From Sphingobacterium sp. LZ7M1 (GTDB lineage Bacteria; Bacteroidota; Bacteroidia; Sphingobacteriales; Sphingobacteriaceae), in assembly GCF_024296865.1 (NCBI RefSeq), contig NZ_CP101134.1:3720001-3784000 (forward strand): a stretch of 64,000 nt of DNA, read 5' to 3'. The notes under the pieces are model-generated. The model searched no databases. It was given only the letters and a program-made list of their open reading frames with translations, and was not told the origin of the DNA. This document shows, in pieces, positions 18,471 to 27,988 of the stretch (position 1 is its first letter; each line of letters begins with the position of its first letter). The position numbers and the translations under genes were made by a program.

Positions 18471-19283
18471 ATGAGAACATTCAAATCAGCATTAGCAGTA
18501 TTAACTGCAACAGCGGTACTCGCTTCATGCAATAACCCGACAAAAAATCAAGAAGGAGAAGTCAAAGATTCTACAGCATTAGCTGACACAGTTGGTGCAA
18601 TCGCAGTGAACCCTCTTCAACATGCGAAAGACTTCCCAGGAGCAACTTTGAAAATCGCTTCATTAACTTCTGAAAAAGTAGGAACAGACTCTGCAAAGAT
18701 TACAGTTAAATATGATGTTCAGAACTTTAAATTAACTGAGCAAACTGAACATGAGCACCACATGGCGAATTCCCATGATGGTCAACATATCCACTTTATT
18801 TTGGATAACACGCCATATGTAGCTTTGTATAAACCAGAACATACATTTACAGTACCAGTTAATTCTGAGCACTATTTAATGTCTTTCTTGTCTCGTTCAT
18901 TCCACGAGTCCCTAAAAACTGCTGACGCTTCCAAATTAGTGAAGTTCAAAGTAGAAGCTGACGCTAAAATCGCGGAGCTTCCTACTCCTACAGAACCTTC
19001 TTTGTTCTACAGCAGACCAAAAGGTGATTACAAAGGTGAAGAAACTAAAACTTTATTGTTAGACTTCTTCGTATCTAATGCAACATTAGGTGCAGATAGC
19101 TATAAAGTAAAAGCTAACATCAATGGTCAAGATTTCACTTTGGACCAATGGGTTCCTTACGAAATCCTGAACCTGCCTCTAGGCGAAGCAACTGTTAAAT
19201 TGACTCTAGTTGATAAAGACGGTAATGCTGTAACTGGAGACAATGTTTCTGTTGAAAGAAAAATCAACTTATTAGAAAAATAG
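18471..19283 (+). CDS. Lipoprotein with a His-rich segment, function unknown
   Basis: Lipoprotein of 270 residues with lipobox VLASC (Cys20). Residues around 93-108 hold a dense His cluster (TEHEHHMANSHDGQHIHFIL). The rest is beta-strand-like and ends in an Ig-like stretch (GNAVTGDNVSVERKI). I recall similar Bacteroidota proteins carrying the loose name phosphopeptide-binding protein, but no defining motif supports that here. The His cluster could bind a metal (inference). I use the ATG at 18471 rather than the GTG at 18468. It has its own -7 box and terminator and is probably monocistronic. Confidence 0.75.
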   Translation: MRTFKSALAVLTATAVLASCNNPTKNQEGEVKDSTALADTVGAIAVNPLQHAKDFPGATLKIASLTSEKVGTDSAKITVKYDVQNFKLTEQTEHEHHMANSHDGQHIHFILDNTPYVALYKPEHTFTVPVNSEHYLMSFLSRSFHESLKTADASKLVKFKVEADAKIAELPTPTEPSLFYSRPKGDYKGEETKTLLLDFFVSNATLGADSYKVKANINGQDFTLDQWVPYEILNLPLGEATVKLTLVDKDGNAVTGDNVSVERKINLLEK

Positions 19284-19295
19284 GTTTTTCTAAAT

Positions 19296-19339
19296 AAAAA
19301 GATAAGGGGCAAAACAATCATTTTGCCCCTTATCTTTTT
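19296..19339. terminator. Bidirectional terminator between convergent genes
   Basis: AAAAAGATAAGGGGCAAAA and its near-perfect reverse complement around a short loop. It ends the His-rich lipoprotein gene on the plus strand and overlaps the stop codon of the DoxX-like gene on the minus strand. Confidence 0.9.
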
Positions 19340-19919
19340 AACCAAATATTACAATCATAAATACAAGACTAAAGAATAACAGCAACCCAATTACCTGCCA
19401 TATAACTGCTGGCTCTCTATATAAGGTTCTTTCCACAGAACTACCATGAGACCTGACCAACATCGTATACTTAAACCAATCCCATATAATTAATAAAATT
19501 GAACTCAGCATCAACATTCCCGTAATGACCCATGTTCCTTTAAAATTAAGATCCACTGTTATTATGAAGATATTTGAAATCACTACAAAAAAGATTAAAT
19601 TCCCTAATGCTGCAAATTTTTGCGTAAAAAGAAGGAACGCTGCTGTCAATTGCATCATCCCAATAAACTTCCAATAATTTGAAGCTTGAAATAAGGCTTC
19701 AAAGAAATATCCGATCTTGGTCTCCACCCCCAATCGAGTAAATCGTTCACCTTCAACCTTAATAATGCCAGAAGGAATAAAAGCCATACCCATCAGAAAC
19801 CTTAGACCAATTATACATAATTCAACCTCTCGATTATTCCGGATCTTTTCAAAAAACACTGCCCATTTAGATTTGTTGATTTCGCCTGAACCCAGATTTT
19901 TGACTACTCCAAGTTTCAT
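19338..19919 (-). CDS. DoxX-like integral membrane protein
   Basis: 193-residue membrane protein with about four hydrophobic helices: GLRFLMGMAFIPSGIIKV, FIGMMQLTAAFLLF with following segments, NLIFFVVISNIFIITVDL, and a C-terminal VIGLLLFFSLVFMIVIF. The first helix with the GxxFxxxGxxK pattern resembles the DoxX/DoxD-like family. Function is unknown. It lies 24 nt downstream of the response regulator gene on the same strand, so it is probably the last gene of the signalling operon. Confidence 0.72.
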   Translation of the reverse strand: MKLGVVKNLGSGEINKSKWAVFFEKIRNNREVELCIIGLRFLMGMAFIPSGIIKVEGERFTRLGVETKIGYFFEALFQASNYWKFIGMMQLTAAFLLFTQKFAALGNLIFFVVISNIFIITVDLNFKGTWVITGMLMLSSILLIIWDWFKYTMLVRSHGSSVERTLYREPAVIWQVIGLLLFFSLVFMIVIFG

Positions 19920-19943
19920 ACAATGCCATATTTAGTGTAAAGT

Positions 19944-20585
19944 TTAATTAATTAGCCCTCGTTTAATGGCTTGTTTGACCAAACCCGCAGAAGTCTTAAC
20001 ACCCAACTTTTGATTTAGATTCAAGCGATGAGTTTCAACGGTACGTAAACCAATGAAAAGCTTTTCTGCAATCTCTTGGTTGGTAAATTCTTCTGCAATC
20101 AACCTTAAGATTTCCGTCTCCCTATTTGTCAATGGGATATCGTGCATTGATCTTTTATGTCCAAAGATACTCTCTTGCAACAGGGAAGATTTCAATCTTT
20201 CATCGATATAATTCTCTCCTTCCGCAACCTGAAATATAGCCTCAATAATGGTCTGTCGATCTGCATTTTTAAGTAAATACCCCTTTGCCCCATTTCTCAA
20301 AATCTGTTTGATATAATGAGATTCATCAAAACTACTGAAGGCAATAATTCTTAGTTCTGGATAAGTTTTCAAAACACTATAGGCCAGATCTATTCCACTT
20401 ATCCCTGGCATTTGAATATCCATTAGTAAAATATCTGGACTACTTTCCTGTAATTTATTATTAAGTTCATCTGCAGTTTGTACTACAAGAACCACTTGAA
20501 TCCTCTGCTCCGAGGATAACATCGAGATTAAGCCATCAAGAACCACTTTATGGTCATCAATTATCGCAAGCTTTATATTTTCCAT
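19944..20585 (-). CDS. NarL/LuxR-type response regulator
   Basis: Two-component response regulator of 213 residues. The receiver domain has the acidic pair Asp10-Asp11, the phospho-acceptor Asp56 in ILLMDIQMPG and the switch Ser/Thr and Lys (AFSSFDE, KGYLLKNA). The C-terminal LuxR-type helix-turn-helix is LTNRETEILRLIAEEFTNQEIAEKL, followed by the recognition helix RTVETHRLNLNQKLG. The gene begins 4 nt after the histidine kinase stop, so this is its cognate regulator. DNA targets are probably the genes of the surrounding envelope locus (inference). Confidence 0.93.
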   Translation of the reverse strand: MENIKLAIIDDHKVVLDGLISMLSSEQRIQVVLVVQTADELNNKLQESSPDILLMDIQMPGISGIDLAYSVLKTYPELRIIAFSSFDESHYIKQILRNGAKGYLLKNADRQTIIEAIFQVAEGENYIDERLKSSLLQESIFGHKRSMHDIPLTNRETEILRLIAEEFTNQEIAEKLFIGLRTVETHRLNLNQKLGVKTSAGLVKQAIKRGLIN

Positions 20586-20589
20586 AATA

Positions 20590-22539
20590 TTAAATATGCT
20601 GACTGTTGATATTAAATTCTAAATAAACACCTAGACCCTTTCCTGGTCGGTTTTCGTATTCCAATTTCCCATCCATTGCGGCAGCTTGTTTTTGAAATCG
20701 CTGTAAACCAACTCCCTCTTGGTCCACCGCATCAAAATTGATCCCCTTGCCATTATCCTCAACTGTCAAAAATATACTGTCATGATGCTTGTTGATCTGA
20801 ACTAATACCAGAGAGGCTCCAGCGTGCTTCATCGCATTGTTCAGCAGTTCCTGGATCATGCGATATACCGCCAATTCAAATCGCTCATCATAACGGCCAA
20901 TTTCTCCCCAACTATCAAATTGAACCTGTAAGCTATGGCTGTTTATTTTATTACAATATTTTCTAATAGCTTCAACCAATCCTTTCTGAAGCACAATATC
21001 GGGCATAAGGTTATGTGAGGTCTTCCTAATTTCATCGGTAGCATCTGTTAGCAATTGTAGGCCTAATTGATAATTTTCCAGATTACAGGTATATTCCTTA
21101 CAGGTCTTAAAAGATTGAAACTGCATCTTAGATGCTGTCAACATGCCGGCTACTCCATCATGCAACTCTTTCGCTATTCGAATGCGTTCCTTCTCCTCGC
21201 CCTCCATGAAGGCCTGTAATTGTTGAAGTTCTTTTTCCTTCTCATTTGCAACAGTTTGTAAAGCAAATTGCTTCCTCTTGTTATAAATAAAGAAGACCGC
21301 GAAAATCAAGAGCATCAAAAAAATGATGGCTGTAGTTATTGAAATTAAAAAATACTGTCGGTTCTTTTGAATGGTAACTTCCTGTTCTACAAGATCCAAT
21401 TTCTGCATGGATAGCTCTTTTTCCTTTTGGGCAGTTTCATACTTGATATGCATTTCATTGGCCTCAAGTTTGGTCTTTTCATTCAATGTACTATCATTCA
21501 GCGAGGCATATTTGGTATAGTAATGTAAAGCTGATTTATAATCATTCACCTGACTATAGACCGATGAAAGGCCCTTATAGATATCATCCAATTGCAGAAC
21601 GGTTCCACTTTTCAATGCGATTTTTTCAGAATTTTTATAAAAATGAATGGCATTTTCTGGATCCTTTTTTAATCTGTATCCATCTGCCACCGCAAGGTTA
21701 CCAATGAGTAAATATTGGGTTTCATTAAGTTGTGAAGCATGGTAGATAATTTGCTGACCGTGATAGATTAATTCATCAGGTTTCTTCCATTCTTGATAAA
21801 GTTGTGTAAAAGCATTATGGGCAAGGGAGTACTCAAAATGGGCCCCAAATTTCTGCGCCAATGCCAAAGCTGCCTGTGCATGTTTCAACCCCTCTGGAAA
21901 CTTCTTCAGAGCTGCATAACAATTTGTAAAACCAAGATTCGATGTGATTAAGTTTGATGTATCTTTCCGAATTATAGCCAAATCCCTAGCTTTTTTAAAA
22001 TAAATAAGCCCTTTCTCTATCTCTTCCAAATTGTAATATAGTGCACCCATAATATTATAGGCATTCAGTATGAGATTACTTTTATTGCTACCCTCCAACA
22101 TTTTTATGATTTTTTGCTGCAATTCAATTTCTTTTTCCAACTTCCCTAATCGACCATTCAATGCAGCAATATTCACGTAACATCGAATGATATTTTCCTT
22201 TGCACCAACTTTTTCAAAATGCTTTATTGCTGTTTCAAAATTTTCAATGGAAAGACTGTCCAATGCGTCCCGAGCATTGATAAAACCAATATTGAACCAT
22301 GCAATTCCACTCCAGTATTCATTCTTCAATTTCTTACTGAGGTCCATTTGTTTATAAACTAACCATTTGGATTGAACAGGATCATTATAGATTACCTTGT
22401 TGATATAATTATCTAATTGAACCATCTTCGTGGTATCATCCTTTAGGCCCAAAATCCTATCCAACTCCGAATTTGAGGGTGGGATATTGTCCTGAAGGAT
22501 GGAAAGTATCATCCCTAGGACTAGTATCATGATTTTCAT
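20590..22539 (-). CDS. TPR-containing sensor histidine kinase (HisKA_3 type)
   Basis: 649-residue kinase. A short hydrophobic N-terminus (about residues 1-16) acts as signal or anchor. Residues 60-370 are tetratricopeptide repeats, predicted periplasmic. A coiled coil then leads to a single membrane helix near 396-420 (FLISITTAIIFLMLLIFAVF). The cytoplasmic part holds the HisKA_3 phospho-acceptor motif RIAKELHDGVAGML (His near 460) and the GHKL ATPase (ELLNNAMKHAGA, VEDNGKGINF, GVGLQRF). This NarX/DegS-like class pairs with LuxR-type regulators, as here. Signals sensed by TPR kinases of this type are largely unknown. Confidence 0.92.
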   Translation of the reverse strand: MKIMILVLGMILSILQDNIPPSNSELDRILGLKDDTTKMVQLDNYINKVIYNDPVQSKWLVYKQMDLSKKLKNEYWSGIAWFNIGFINARDALDSLSIENFETAIKHFEKVGAKENIIRCYVNIAALNGRLGKLEKEIELQQKIIKMLEGSNKSNLILNAYNIMGALYYNLEEIEKGLIYFKKARDLAIIRKDTSNLITSNLGFTNCYAALKKFPEGLKHAQAALALAQKFGAHFEYSLAHNAFTQLYQEWKKPDELIYHGQQIIYHASQLNETQYLLIGNLAVADGYRLKKDPENAIHFYKNSEKIALKSGTVLQLDDIYKGLSSVYSQVNDYKSALHYYTKYASLNDSTLNEKTKLEANEMHIKYETAQKEKELSMQKLDLVEQEVTIQKNRQYFLISITTAIIFLMLLIFAVFFIYNKRKQFALQTVANEKEKELQQLQAFMEGEEKERIRIAKELHDGVAGMLTASKMQFQSFKTCKEYTCNLENYQLGLQLLTDATDEIRKTSHNLMPDIVLQKGLVEAIRKYCNKINSHSLQVQFDSWGEIGRYDERFELAVYRMIQELLNNAMKHAGASLVLVQINKHHDSIFLTVEDNGKGINFDAVDQEGVGLQRFQKQAAAMDGKLEYENRPGKGLGVYLEFNINSQHI

Positions 22540-22591
22540 GGTATAATTGGCTGTTTCTCAGACACAAAATTAGTGAGTAGAAATTGAAATT

Positions 22592-23554
22592 TTATTGATT
22601 TTCAACAATTTGAAAATTATTATAGGTAGAAATATGAAAATTTAACTGCTCCTTACTCCATAGTGTGTTTTGAGCAATATTCAGTGCCAAATCCGTGTTC
22701 ACTATATGTTCTTGGATATGCTCCAAGATACGCGTTGAAAGGTCGTCAAAAACAGTAAATCCATTTTGGGTTTTTCGTTGTGGGGTAAGGGCTTTGTACA
22801 ACCTAATAGCCTCCTCCAATCGACCTTGTTTTGCTTTCCAATCCAAATAAACCTTCGCATAATTCTGTTTCAGCAATAAGTACCGTTTTCCGTCATATCG
22901 GATCTGCAGCTCAATGGCTTTCTTTGGGTTTTCCATTTCCATAATAATACTCGGTTCCTGCTTATGAAACACCCAAACCTTAGGAATAGCATCCAGTTCT
23001 TCCCTCAGAGTAGATTCTAATTCCATTAAATTACCGGCATAAAGTGTTGGTAAATCAGAAATATTATTTTCATTACTTTTTAGACTTCCTAACAACTGCT
23101 CTATCGCCTTGACTTGGGATATACTAATACCAGAATTTTCAAAGTCTATCCAAGAGTAGCTATTACTACTTATCGGTCCCCTTTTTTTTATGGCAATCCT
23201 AAAAGCCACAATTTGAGAAGCTTCAGAAAGCCCCAACCTATGGGTTGCCACTTGTTCCCTTAAATTCTTCTCAGCAAGAGTCATATTCCCATGCAGTTTA
23301 TTGCTTTCAAAAGAGGGTATAAGGTCAGCATAAAATAGGTCCAACGTTTCGTTAATTGCTGCTAGATGTTTGTTCTTATGTTCCTCGACCAATTCATTCT
23401 TTGGATGTTGGCTTGCTGTCAAATCAATATCAGGATCTAAAACCAATAGGCTTTCCCAATGATTTATTACGGTCATAGGATCCTTTTCTTGAGCAAAGAT
23501 CATTTCTGCTCCCAGCCCAAATAAGAAGTATGGCAATAAAATAATAGTTCTCAT
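22592..23554 (-). CDS. Secreted protein of unknown function
   Basis: 320 residues with a cleavable signal peptide (about 1-21, ending MIFAQ). I recognise no domain in the mature part. It is hydrophilic, largely helical by composition and has a tripartite look: N-terminal KHLAAINETLDLFYADLIP region, central VKAIEQLLGSLKSNENN, and C-terminal LDWKAKQGRLEEAIRLYKAL. It lies 6 nt downstream of the OmpA-like gene and 52 nt upstream of the TPR kinase, so it is a likely member of the same operon and a candidate periplasmic partner of the sensor (inference). Confidence 0.75.
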   Translation of the reverse strand: MRTIILLPYFLFGLGAEMIFAQEKDPMTVINHWESLLVLDPDIDLTASQHPKNELVEEHKNKHLAAINETLDLFYADLIPSFESNKLHGNMTLAEKNLREQVATHRLGLSEASQIVAFRIAIKKRGPISSNSYSWIDFENSGISISQVKAIEQLLGSLKSNENNISDLPTLYAGNLMELESTLREELDAIPKVWVFHKQEPSIIMEMENPKKAIELQIRYDGKRYLLLKQNYAKVYLDWKAKQGRLEEAIRLYKALTPQRKTQNGFTVFDDLSTRILEHIQEHIVNTDLALNIAQNTLWSKEQLNFHISTYNNFQIVENQ

Positions 23555-23560
23555 AGATTA

Positions 23561-24889
23561 CTAGAACTTAATAAATTCAACCCTTCTATTTTTTGCTCTT
23601 CCAGCTGAAGTAGCATTATCCTCTATCGGACTTCCTTCGCCTGCCCCACTTGACCTTAACCTAGACCCAGCTATTTTATGCTTTTCTACTAAATAGTTTT
23701 TTACTGATTCTGCCCTTTGGTTAGATAATGTCAGATTCTTTTGTTCATCCCCTTCACTATCTGTGTGTCCTTTGATCTCTATATTCAGACTTGGATTATC
23801 AATAAATATTTTGGCAATAGCATCGATTGTCCCTACACTTTCTGGTTTAATATTCGATGAATTGGTGTCAAATAGAATTCCCTGTGTTACGATCTTGCCC
23901 TCTGTCAAAAATTTAGACCTTAGATCCGCCATTGCATCCGCAACCATAACATTACCTATGTAGTAACCAACTTGCTCATCCTGATAGGCAGATCCCTCTA
24001 CATTAAAGCCCAAATGGTCAAAGACAACGCCCTGCGGAATGGCTACTGGAATATCATATATCTTTTCCTCGTTGAGCCAAACCCTAATTCTTTGCCCTTG
24101 ATTCCAGATGGCAATATGAATTGGTTTGCCGTAAAATGAATCCAGCTTCCGATAGCCTTTTTCTTCATTCTGAAAAAACAAACTCCCTTCTTTATTTACC
24201 TTTAAGGAGATGTTGGAACTGCCTTCCTCTCCTGGTAGTATTTCAATGATCAATTCCCCCTTGGAATTATTGTTCACCAAATAATCTTTGACATTATTCT
24301 TTCCATTCAATGCCAACAAATTCAGCTGTAGCCCTGGGAAGCGATAACTATTGCCCCCTTTATCAAAATTTAGGATCAAATCAAATTCTATCGTATGGTT
24401 TACTGGCAGTGAACTGATCATTGGTGATACAAATTTTGAAGATTGATACATGCGAAGCCATTTATTTATACTGTTTTTTACATTTACAGCTTCTCCTCTA
24501 TTATTGGTTGACCATTTCAAAGGGAATTCTCCAATAACATCTTCAGAAAAATCATCCGAAAAACGGATTTGGCTCCCTCTTTCGAAATCATACTTTGAGT
24601 AGCTTTGAAAACTTGAAAGACCCTTTCCAGCTTGTTCCGTCTCTCCGTTTCCCTTTTCCTTATTGCTGGGCTTATTCTCTGGCTTTGACCCTTTGTTCTT
24701 TACGGTTTCATTCTTGACAGCTTCAGTCCCTTTTTGCTCTGCTTTATCTATCCCTTTGTCAATACCTTCTTCAATCTTCTGCTCAACTTTGTTCTTCACC
24801 TTATCCTTAATCCGATTAAGGATAGATTGACCGTAGCTTATGGTCATTGTTGCCATTAGGCACACAAGTATTACTGATGTCTTTATCAT
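23561..24889 (-). CDS. OmpA-family peptidoglycan-associated protein
   Basis: 442 residues from the ATG at 24889, where a good signal peptide (MIKTSVILVCLMATMTISYGQ) begins. The longest open frame extends 74 codons further upstream, but that extension has no signal sequence logic and would run into the divergent gene. After the signal peptide comes a low-complexity Lys/Glu coiled-coil segment (about 25-90), then a lectin-like beta-sandwich region (about 110-320), and a C-terminal OmpA-like peptidoglycan-binding domain (ILFDTNSSNIKPES, IKGHTDSEGDEQKNLTLSNQ, RAKNRRVEF). First gene of the minus-strand operon that includes the TPR kinase. Confidence 0.88.
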   Translation of the reverse strand: MIKTSVILVCLMATMTISYGQSILNRIKDKVKNKVEQKIEEGIDKGIDKAEQKGTEAVKNETVKNKGSKPENKPSNKEKGNGETEQAGKGLSSFQSYSKYDFERGSQIRFSDDFSEDVIGEFPLKWSTNNRGEAVNVKNSINKWLRMYQSSKFVSPMISSLPVNHTIEFDLILNFDKGGNSYRFPGLQLNLLALNGKNNVKDYLVNNNSKGELIIEILPGEEGSSNISLKVNKEGSLFFQNEEKGYRKLDSFYGKPIHIAIWNQGQRIRVWLNEEKIYDIPVAIPQGVVFDHLGFNVEGSAYQDEQVGYYIGNVMVADAMADLRSKFLTEGKIVTQGILFDTNSSNIKPESVGTIDAIAKIFIDNPSLNIEIKGHTDSEGDEQKNLTLSNQRAESVKNYLVEKHKIAGSRLRSSGAGEGSPIEDNATSAGRAKNRRVEFIKF

Positions 24890-24904
24890 AATATTAAATT
24901 TTAA

Positions 24905-24912
24905 CAAAGCTA
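24905..24912 (-). promoter_or_regulatory. -7 promoter box of the OmpA-like operon
   Basis: On the minus strand TAGCTTTG, an exact TAnnTTTG match, 15 nt before the chosen ATG at 24889. It supports the shorter start and rules out the extended reading frame. Confidence 0.55.
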
Positions 24913-25085
24913 GCAGCGAATAAGCGACACTTTTTCGATACCTGCACGGATATAAAGAAATACGTAGTTCTACGGAAAAGACAGCAAGGACCGCCAATTT
25001 CAGTACATCTACGGAGATATAAAATTCAGGTCTGCTACTTAAAAAATGGGGAATGATTAGGCTCAAATTTGTTCCATAAATTTTA

Positions 25086-25985
25086 ATGAAACCAAAAGTC
25101 ATGAAAAACAATAAAACAAAAATTTACCTGGCAAGCCTTCTCTTGATCCTTTCAAGTTGTAATCAGGATCAAGTTGTCGAGCCAACCCCTCCTAAAAAAG
25201 GATGTACCTTATCTGTCCTAAAACAATTCGATGGATTCGGTTTAAATACCTTCGTAGGAAACCTTTATAAGGAATCTCAACTATCTTATGAGAACAAAAA
25301 CTTAAAAGAAGTAATAAACTTCACACGAGGGACAAAAGACCTCATTCGACGTGTAGCGACCATAGATGGGTTGGTCAAATCAGTGTCTTTTTATGATGCA
25401 AATGAAATCCTTAAAATCAGGTATTCTTTAAATTATGCAGCTAATAGTAAAAGGATTGAAAGTGCTGAGGTTCGATATGACAATATCTCTCCTGCAGTAA
25501 CTGAATCCTATTTGTTCACTTATAACAAAGATAACAAAGTTTCAGAACTGAAATTGTACTCAAACAATCTATTAATGGAAAAGATCAAATATTTCTATTC
25601 CATTGATCAAGGCAAGCAGGTCATCAAAACCGAGACTTACGAAGTCAGTACTGCAAATCCCAACCATCATTATTTATCCTCTAAAGATGAGTATCATTAT
25701 GACGACAAGCATACCGGTGAAATCCACCCTGCTTTTGCCATCAACCTATACCATCAAACAAGGTTAGATTTGCTTCTCCCTGAAAGTAAAAATAACATCA
25801 TGAGTTACTACCATTATCACAATACTGCTGAAGTAAATGAAGTACCTGTGCTCAAGCTATCCCAAAGTGTCAGTTTCGACCGAACAATAACCTACAATAA
25901 AGAAGAGTACCCAATAAAAATCGTTGAAAACAGATTGAATGGCTACAAGTTAGAGTATGAATTGACTTATAGTGATTGTAAATAA
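25086..25985 (+). CDS. Lipoprotein of unknown function
   Basis: 299 residues with lipobox ILSSC. The mature protein is rich in beta strands with recurring patterns (LRIRYSLNY-like, ESYLFTYNKDNKVSELKLYSNN, KIKYFYSIDQGKQ) that resemble the YD/RHS-like or DUF4595-like strand repeats common in Bacteroidota lipoproteins; this is a tentative reading. Start taken at 25086; the ATG at 25101 (MKNNKTK) is a plausible alternative. First of three tandem lipoprotein genes, 5 nt before the next, divergent from the OmpA/kinase operon. Confidence 0.72.
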   Translation: MKPKVMKNNKTKIYLASLLLILSSCNQDQVVEPTPPKKGCTLSVLKQFDGFGLNTFVGNLYKESQLSYENKNLKEVINFTRGTKDLIRRVATIDGLVKSVSFYDANEILKIRYSLNYAANSKRIESAEVRYDNISPAVTESYLFTYNKDNKVSELKLYSNNLLMEKIKYFYSIDQGKQVIKTETYEVSTANPNHHYLSSKDEYHYDDKHTGEIHPAFAINLYHQTRLDLLLPESKNNIMSYYHYHNTAEVNEVPVLKLSQSVSFDRTITYNKEEYPIKIVENRLNGYKLEYELTYSDCK

Positions 25986-25990
25986 TTATC

Positions 25991-27304
25991 ATGAAAAATC
26001 ATCTAAAAACTGGTTTAAAAACCGTAATTATCTTTCATCTTATCCTTTTATTTTCAAGTGTTCTGGCCTGTGAACGGAACGATCTAAGGTTAGAAGAGGA
26101 AGAACCTATTAAAGATACTATCAAATATGAAATGCCTATTGGTGAGGCGATAGATGAACCTGTTTATGAATTTATCGGTCCTGAAGGAGGGTCTATACAA
26201 AGTTCAGATGGTAAGGTAAAAATATTATTCCCTGAAGGCGCCCTACTCGAGGAACAGGAAATTGGTATACAACCGCTTGAAAACAGCAGTCCTGGAGGCA
26301 GCGGCTTTTCATATCGCTTTACGCCAGAAAATATCGAATTACATAAGGAGGTAACTATTACCTTCAATTTAGAGGGACAAAGCCAACAGTCCCTTTTATC
26401 CAAAACCTTAGAAATTGCGTATCAAAATGAGGTAGGAACCTGGATATGCCCAGGAAAGAATGAAATTGATCTAAACAAAAAGGAATTACGCGTCCTGACA
26501 GACCACTTTAGTGATTGGTCAATGATCGAAACCATGCAATTAACACCAAATATGGCAACCATAGGACTAAGTGAGTCCCTTGAATTGGCCGCTATTCAAA
26601 ATGTCCATCCCGTAGACGGCGATCTTTTGGTACCCTTAGTGCAGCCAATAAATGCTGGAACTCCTATACCATTAAGTCAAACCTATATTAAAAATTGGAA
26701 GTTGGATGGCCCTGGAAGACTGGTCGTGAATGGAAATAAAGCAAAATATTTATCACCTTCATCCAAACCCGCTAAAAATATTGCCACGGTTTCCGTAGAA
26801 TTAAGTGTTAGAGGGCATCAAGTAATTTTAATAAGTGAAATCCACATCATTGAGGATGGCATTATGATTAGTTTAGATGGGGGCGAATGGAGAACATATT
26901 TGGGTGCAGCAGGTAATGTCCCTGGAACTAGCTTCCATAGCATGAACAACATTGTAGCAAATAGCACGGATCCTCAAATTACTTTCTTATGGCCAAAATC
27001 GGCCCTGTCAAGCACAGAAAAAAGATACACTTGGTCCATGTTCAATGAAGCCGATCAGCAAGTTACCTTTGCATATTTTACCCCAGGCCTAAGCCATGTT
27101 TACTCTTCAGTATATAAGGATGACCAAGATTTCAAAGATAGTCCTGGATATTTCACCGTCAAAGAAACGGAAGAAAACGGCAAAAAATATATATCAGGAA
27201 TCTTCGTCATCGAAAGCTCCGGCTATTTCAGGTCCGCAATCACAAATGAACAGGTGCGTATAGGAAGCGTTAGAGGGATCTACCGAGTACCAAGGGGTTG
27301 GTAA
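25991..27304 (+). CDS. Lipoprotein with a ZU5-like N-terminal domain
   Basis: 437 residues, lipoprotein signal ending SSVLAC (Cys near 27). Residues about 55-175 resemble a ZU5 domain: GPEGGSIQSSDGKVKILFPE, GALLEEQEIGIQPL, YRFTPENIELHKEVTITFNL, then TDHFSDWSMI. The rest is beta-rich with no recognised domain. ZU5-like domains in Bacteroidota are found in surface or periplasmic proteins of unknown role. The start codon is 5 nt after the upstream stop, so it is cotranscribed. Confidence 0.75.
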   Translation: MKNHLKTGLKTVIIFHLILLFSSVLACERNDLRLEEEEPIKDTIKYEMPIGEAIDEPVYEFIGPEGGSIQSSDGKVKILFPEGALLEEQEIGIQPLENSSPGGSGFSYRFTPENIELHKEVTITFNLEGQSQQSLLSKTLEIAYQNEVGTWICPGKNEIDLNKKELRVLTDHFSDWSMIETMQLTPNMATIGLSESLELAAIQNVHPVDGDLLVPLVQPINAGTPIPLSQTYIKNWKLDGPGRLVVNGNKAKYLSPSSKPAKNIATVSVELSVRGHQVILISEIHIIEDGIMISLDGGEWRTYLGAAGNVPGTSFHSMNNIVANSTDPQITFLWPKSALSSTEKRYTWSMFNEADQQVTFAYFTPGLSHVYSSVYKDDQDFKDSPGYFTVKETEENGKKYISGIFVIESSGYFRSAITNEQVRIGSVRGIYRVPRGW

Positions 27305-27333
27305 TTATCAAATTAGAATTATATAAATGGATC

Positions 27334-27906
27334 ATGAAAACTATGTATTATTTATTGGCAATATGTGCATCGATATTATTATCATGTAAAAAAACAAATA
27401 TTGAAGAGGAAAAGCCTGTTCCTCAGGATAAGCCAGCAACAGAGACCCCTTCCGAACTAAAAAATGGTCTTTGGTTCTGGGGAGGTTTAGGGCCTATATC
27501 CTATTATGATAGAGACGGACATCAATTAGGAAGTGATTGGGAAGCCGCTCGGGAATATTATTTTACAGAACAAAATAAAAAAGGAAAATTGGAATTCTAT
27601 CAATATTTAGGAACTAGAAGTGCCTCAAACTGTGTCACTGAGATTTTCACAAAAAAAACTGGAACAACGGTTTTCGAAGGAAATAAATTCACTTTTCACC
27701 CTATATCTGGAACATTTACAACCGTAAAAAAGGGTTGTAGTACGAATGGAACTACAACTAGAAACGCAGAACCGAAAGATTTACAACCAGACACTTGGCT
27801 ATGGAAAATCAAGGATTTTGAGGAAGTAAAACGCCTATATATCTATGAAATTAAAGATACCGAAATGGAAGACCCTGTTTTCGTCTATAAGTTTGTAGGA
27901 CTATAA
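27334..27906 (+). CDS. Small lipoprotein of unknown function
   Basis: 190 residues from the ATG at 27334, which begins a typical lipoprotein signal (MKTMYYLLAICASILLSC). A 12-codon extension to 27298 would overlap the upstream gene and spoil the signal. The mature part has Trp- and Gly-rich strands (NGLWFWGGLGPISYYD, DTWLWKIKDFEEV) suggestive of a small beta-barrel or lipocalin-like fold; no family recognised. Last of the three tandem lipoprotein genes. Confidence 0.72.
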   Translation: MKTMYYLLAICASILLSCKKTNIEEEKPVPQDKPATETPSELKNGLWFWGGLGPISYYDRDGHQLGSDWEAAREYYFTEQNKKGKLEFYQYLGTRSASNCVTEIFTKKTGTTVFEGNKFTFHPISGTFTTVKKGCSTNGTTTRNAEPKDLQPDTWLWKIKDFEEVKRLYIYEIKDTEMEDPVFVYKFVGL

Positions 27907-27988
27907 ATCAGTAGCATCTCTAAAATAATTAAGGTTAAGTTGTTTTATTATATCTTTTATACAGTTAATATGTGTTGTTAGTGAATGT

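Noticed and set aside
24890..25111. 74-codon N-terminal extension of the OmpA-like protein
   Set aside because: The extension would overlap the divergent lipoprotein gene and bury the signal peptide; an exact -7 box lies 15 nt before the shorter start.
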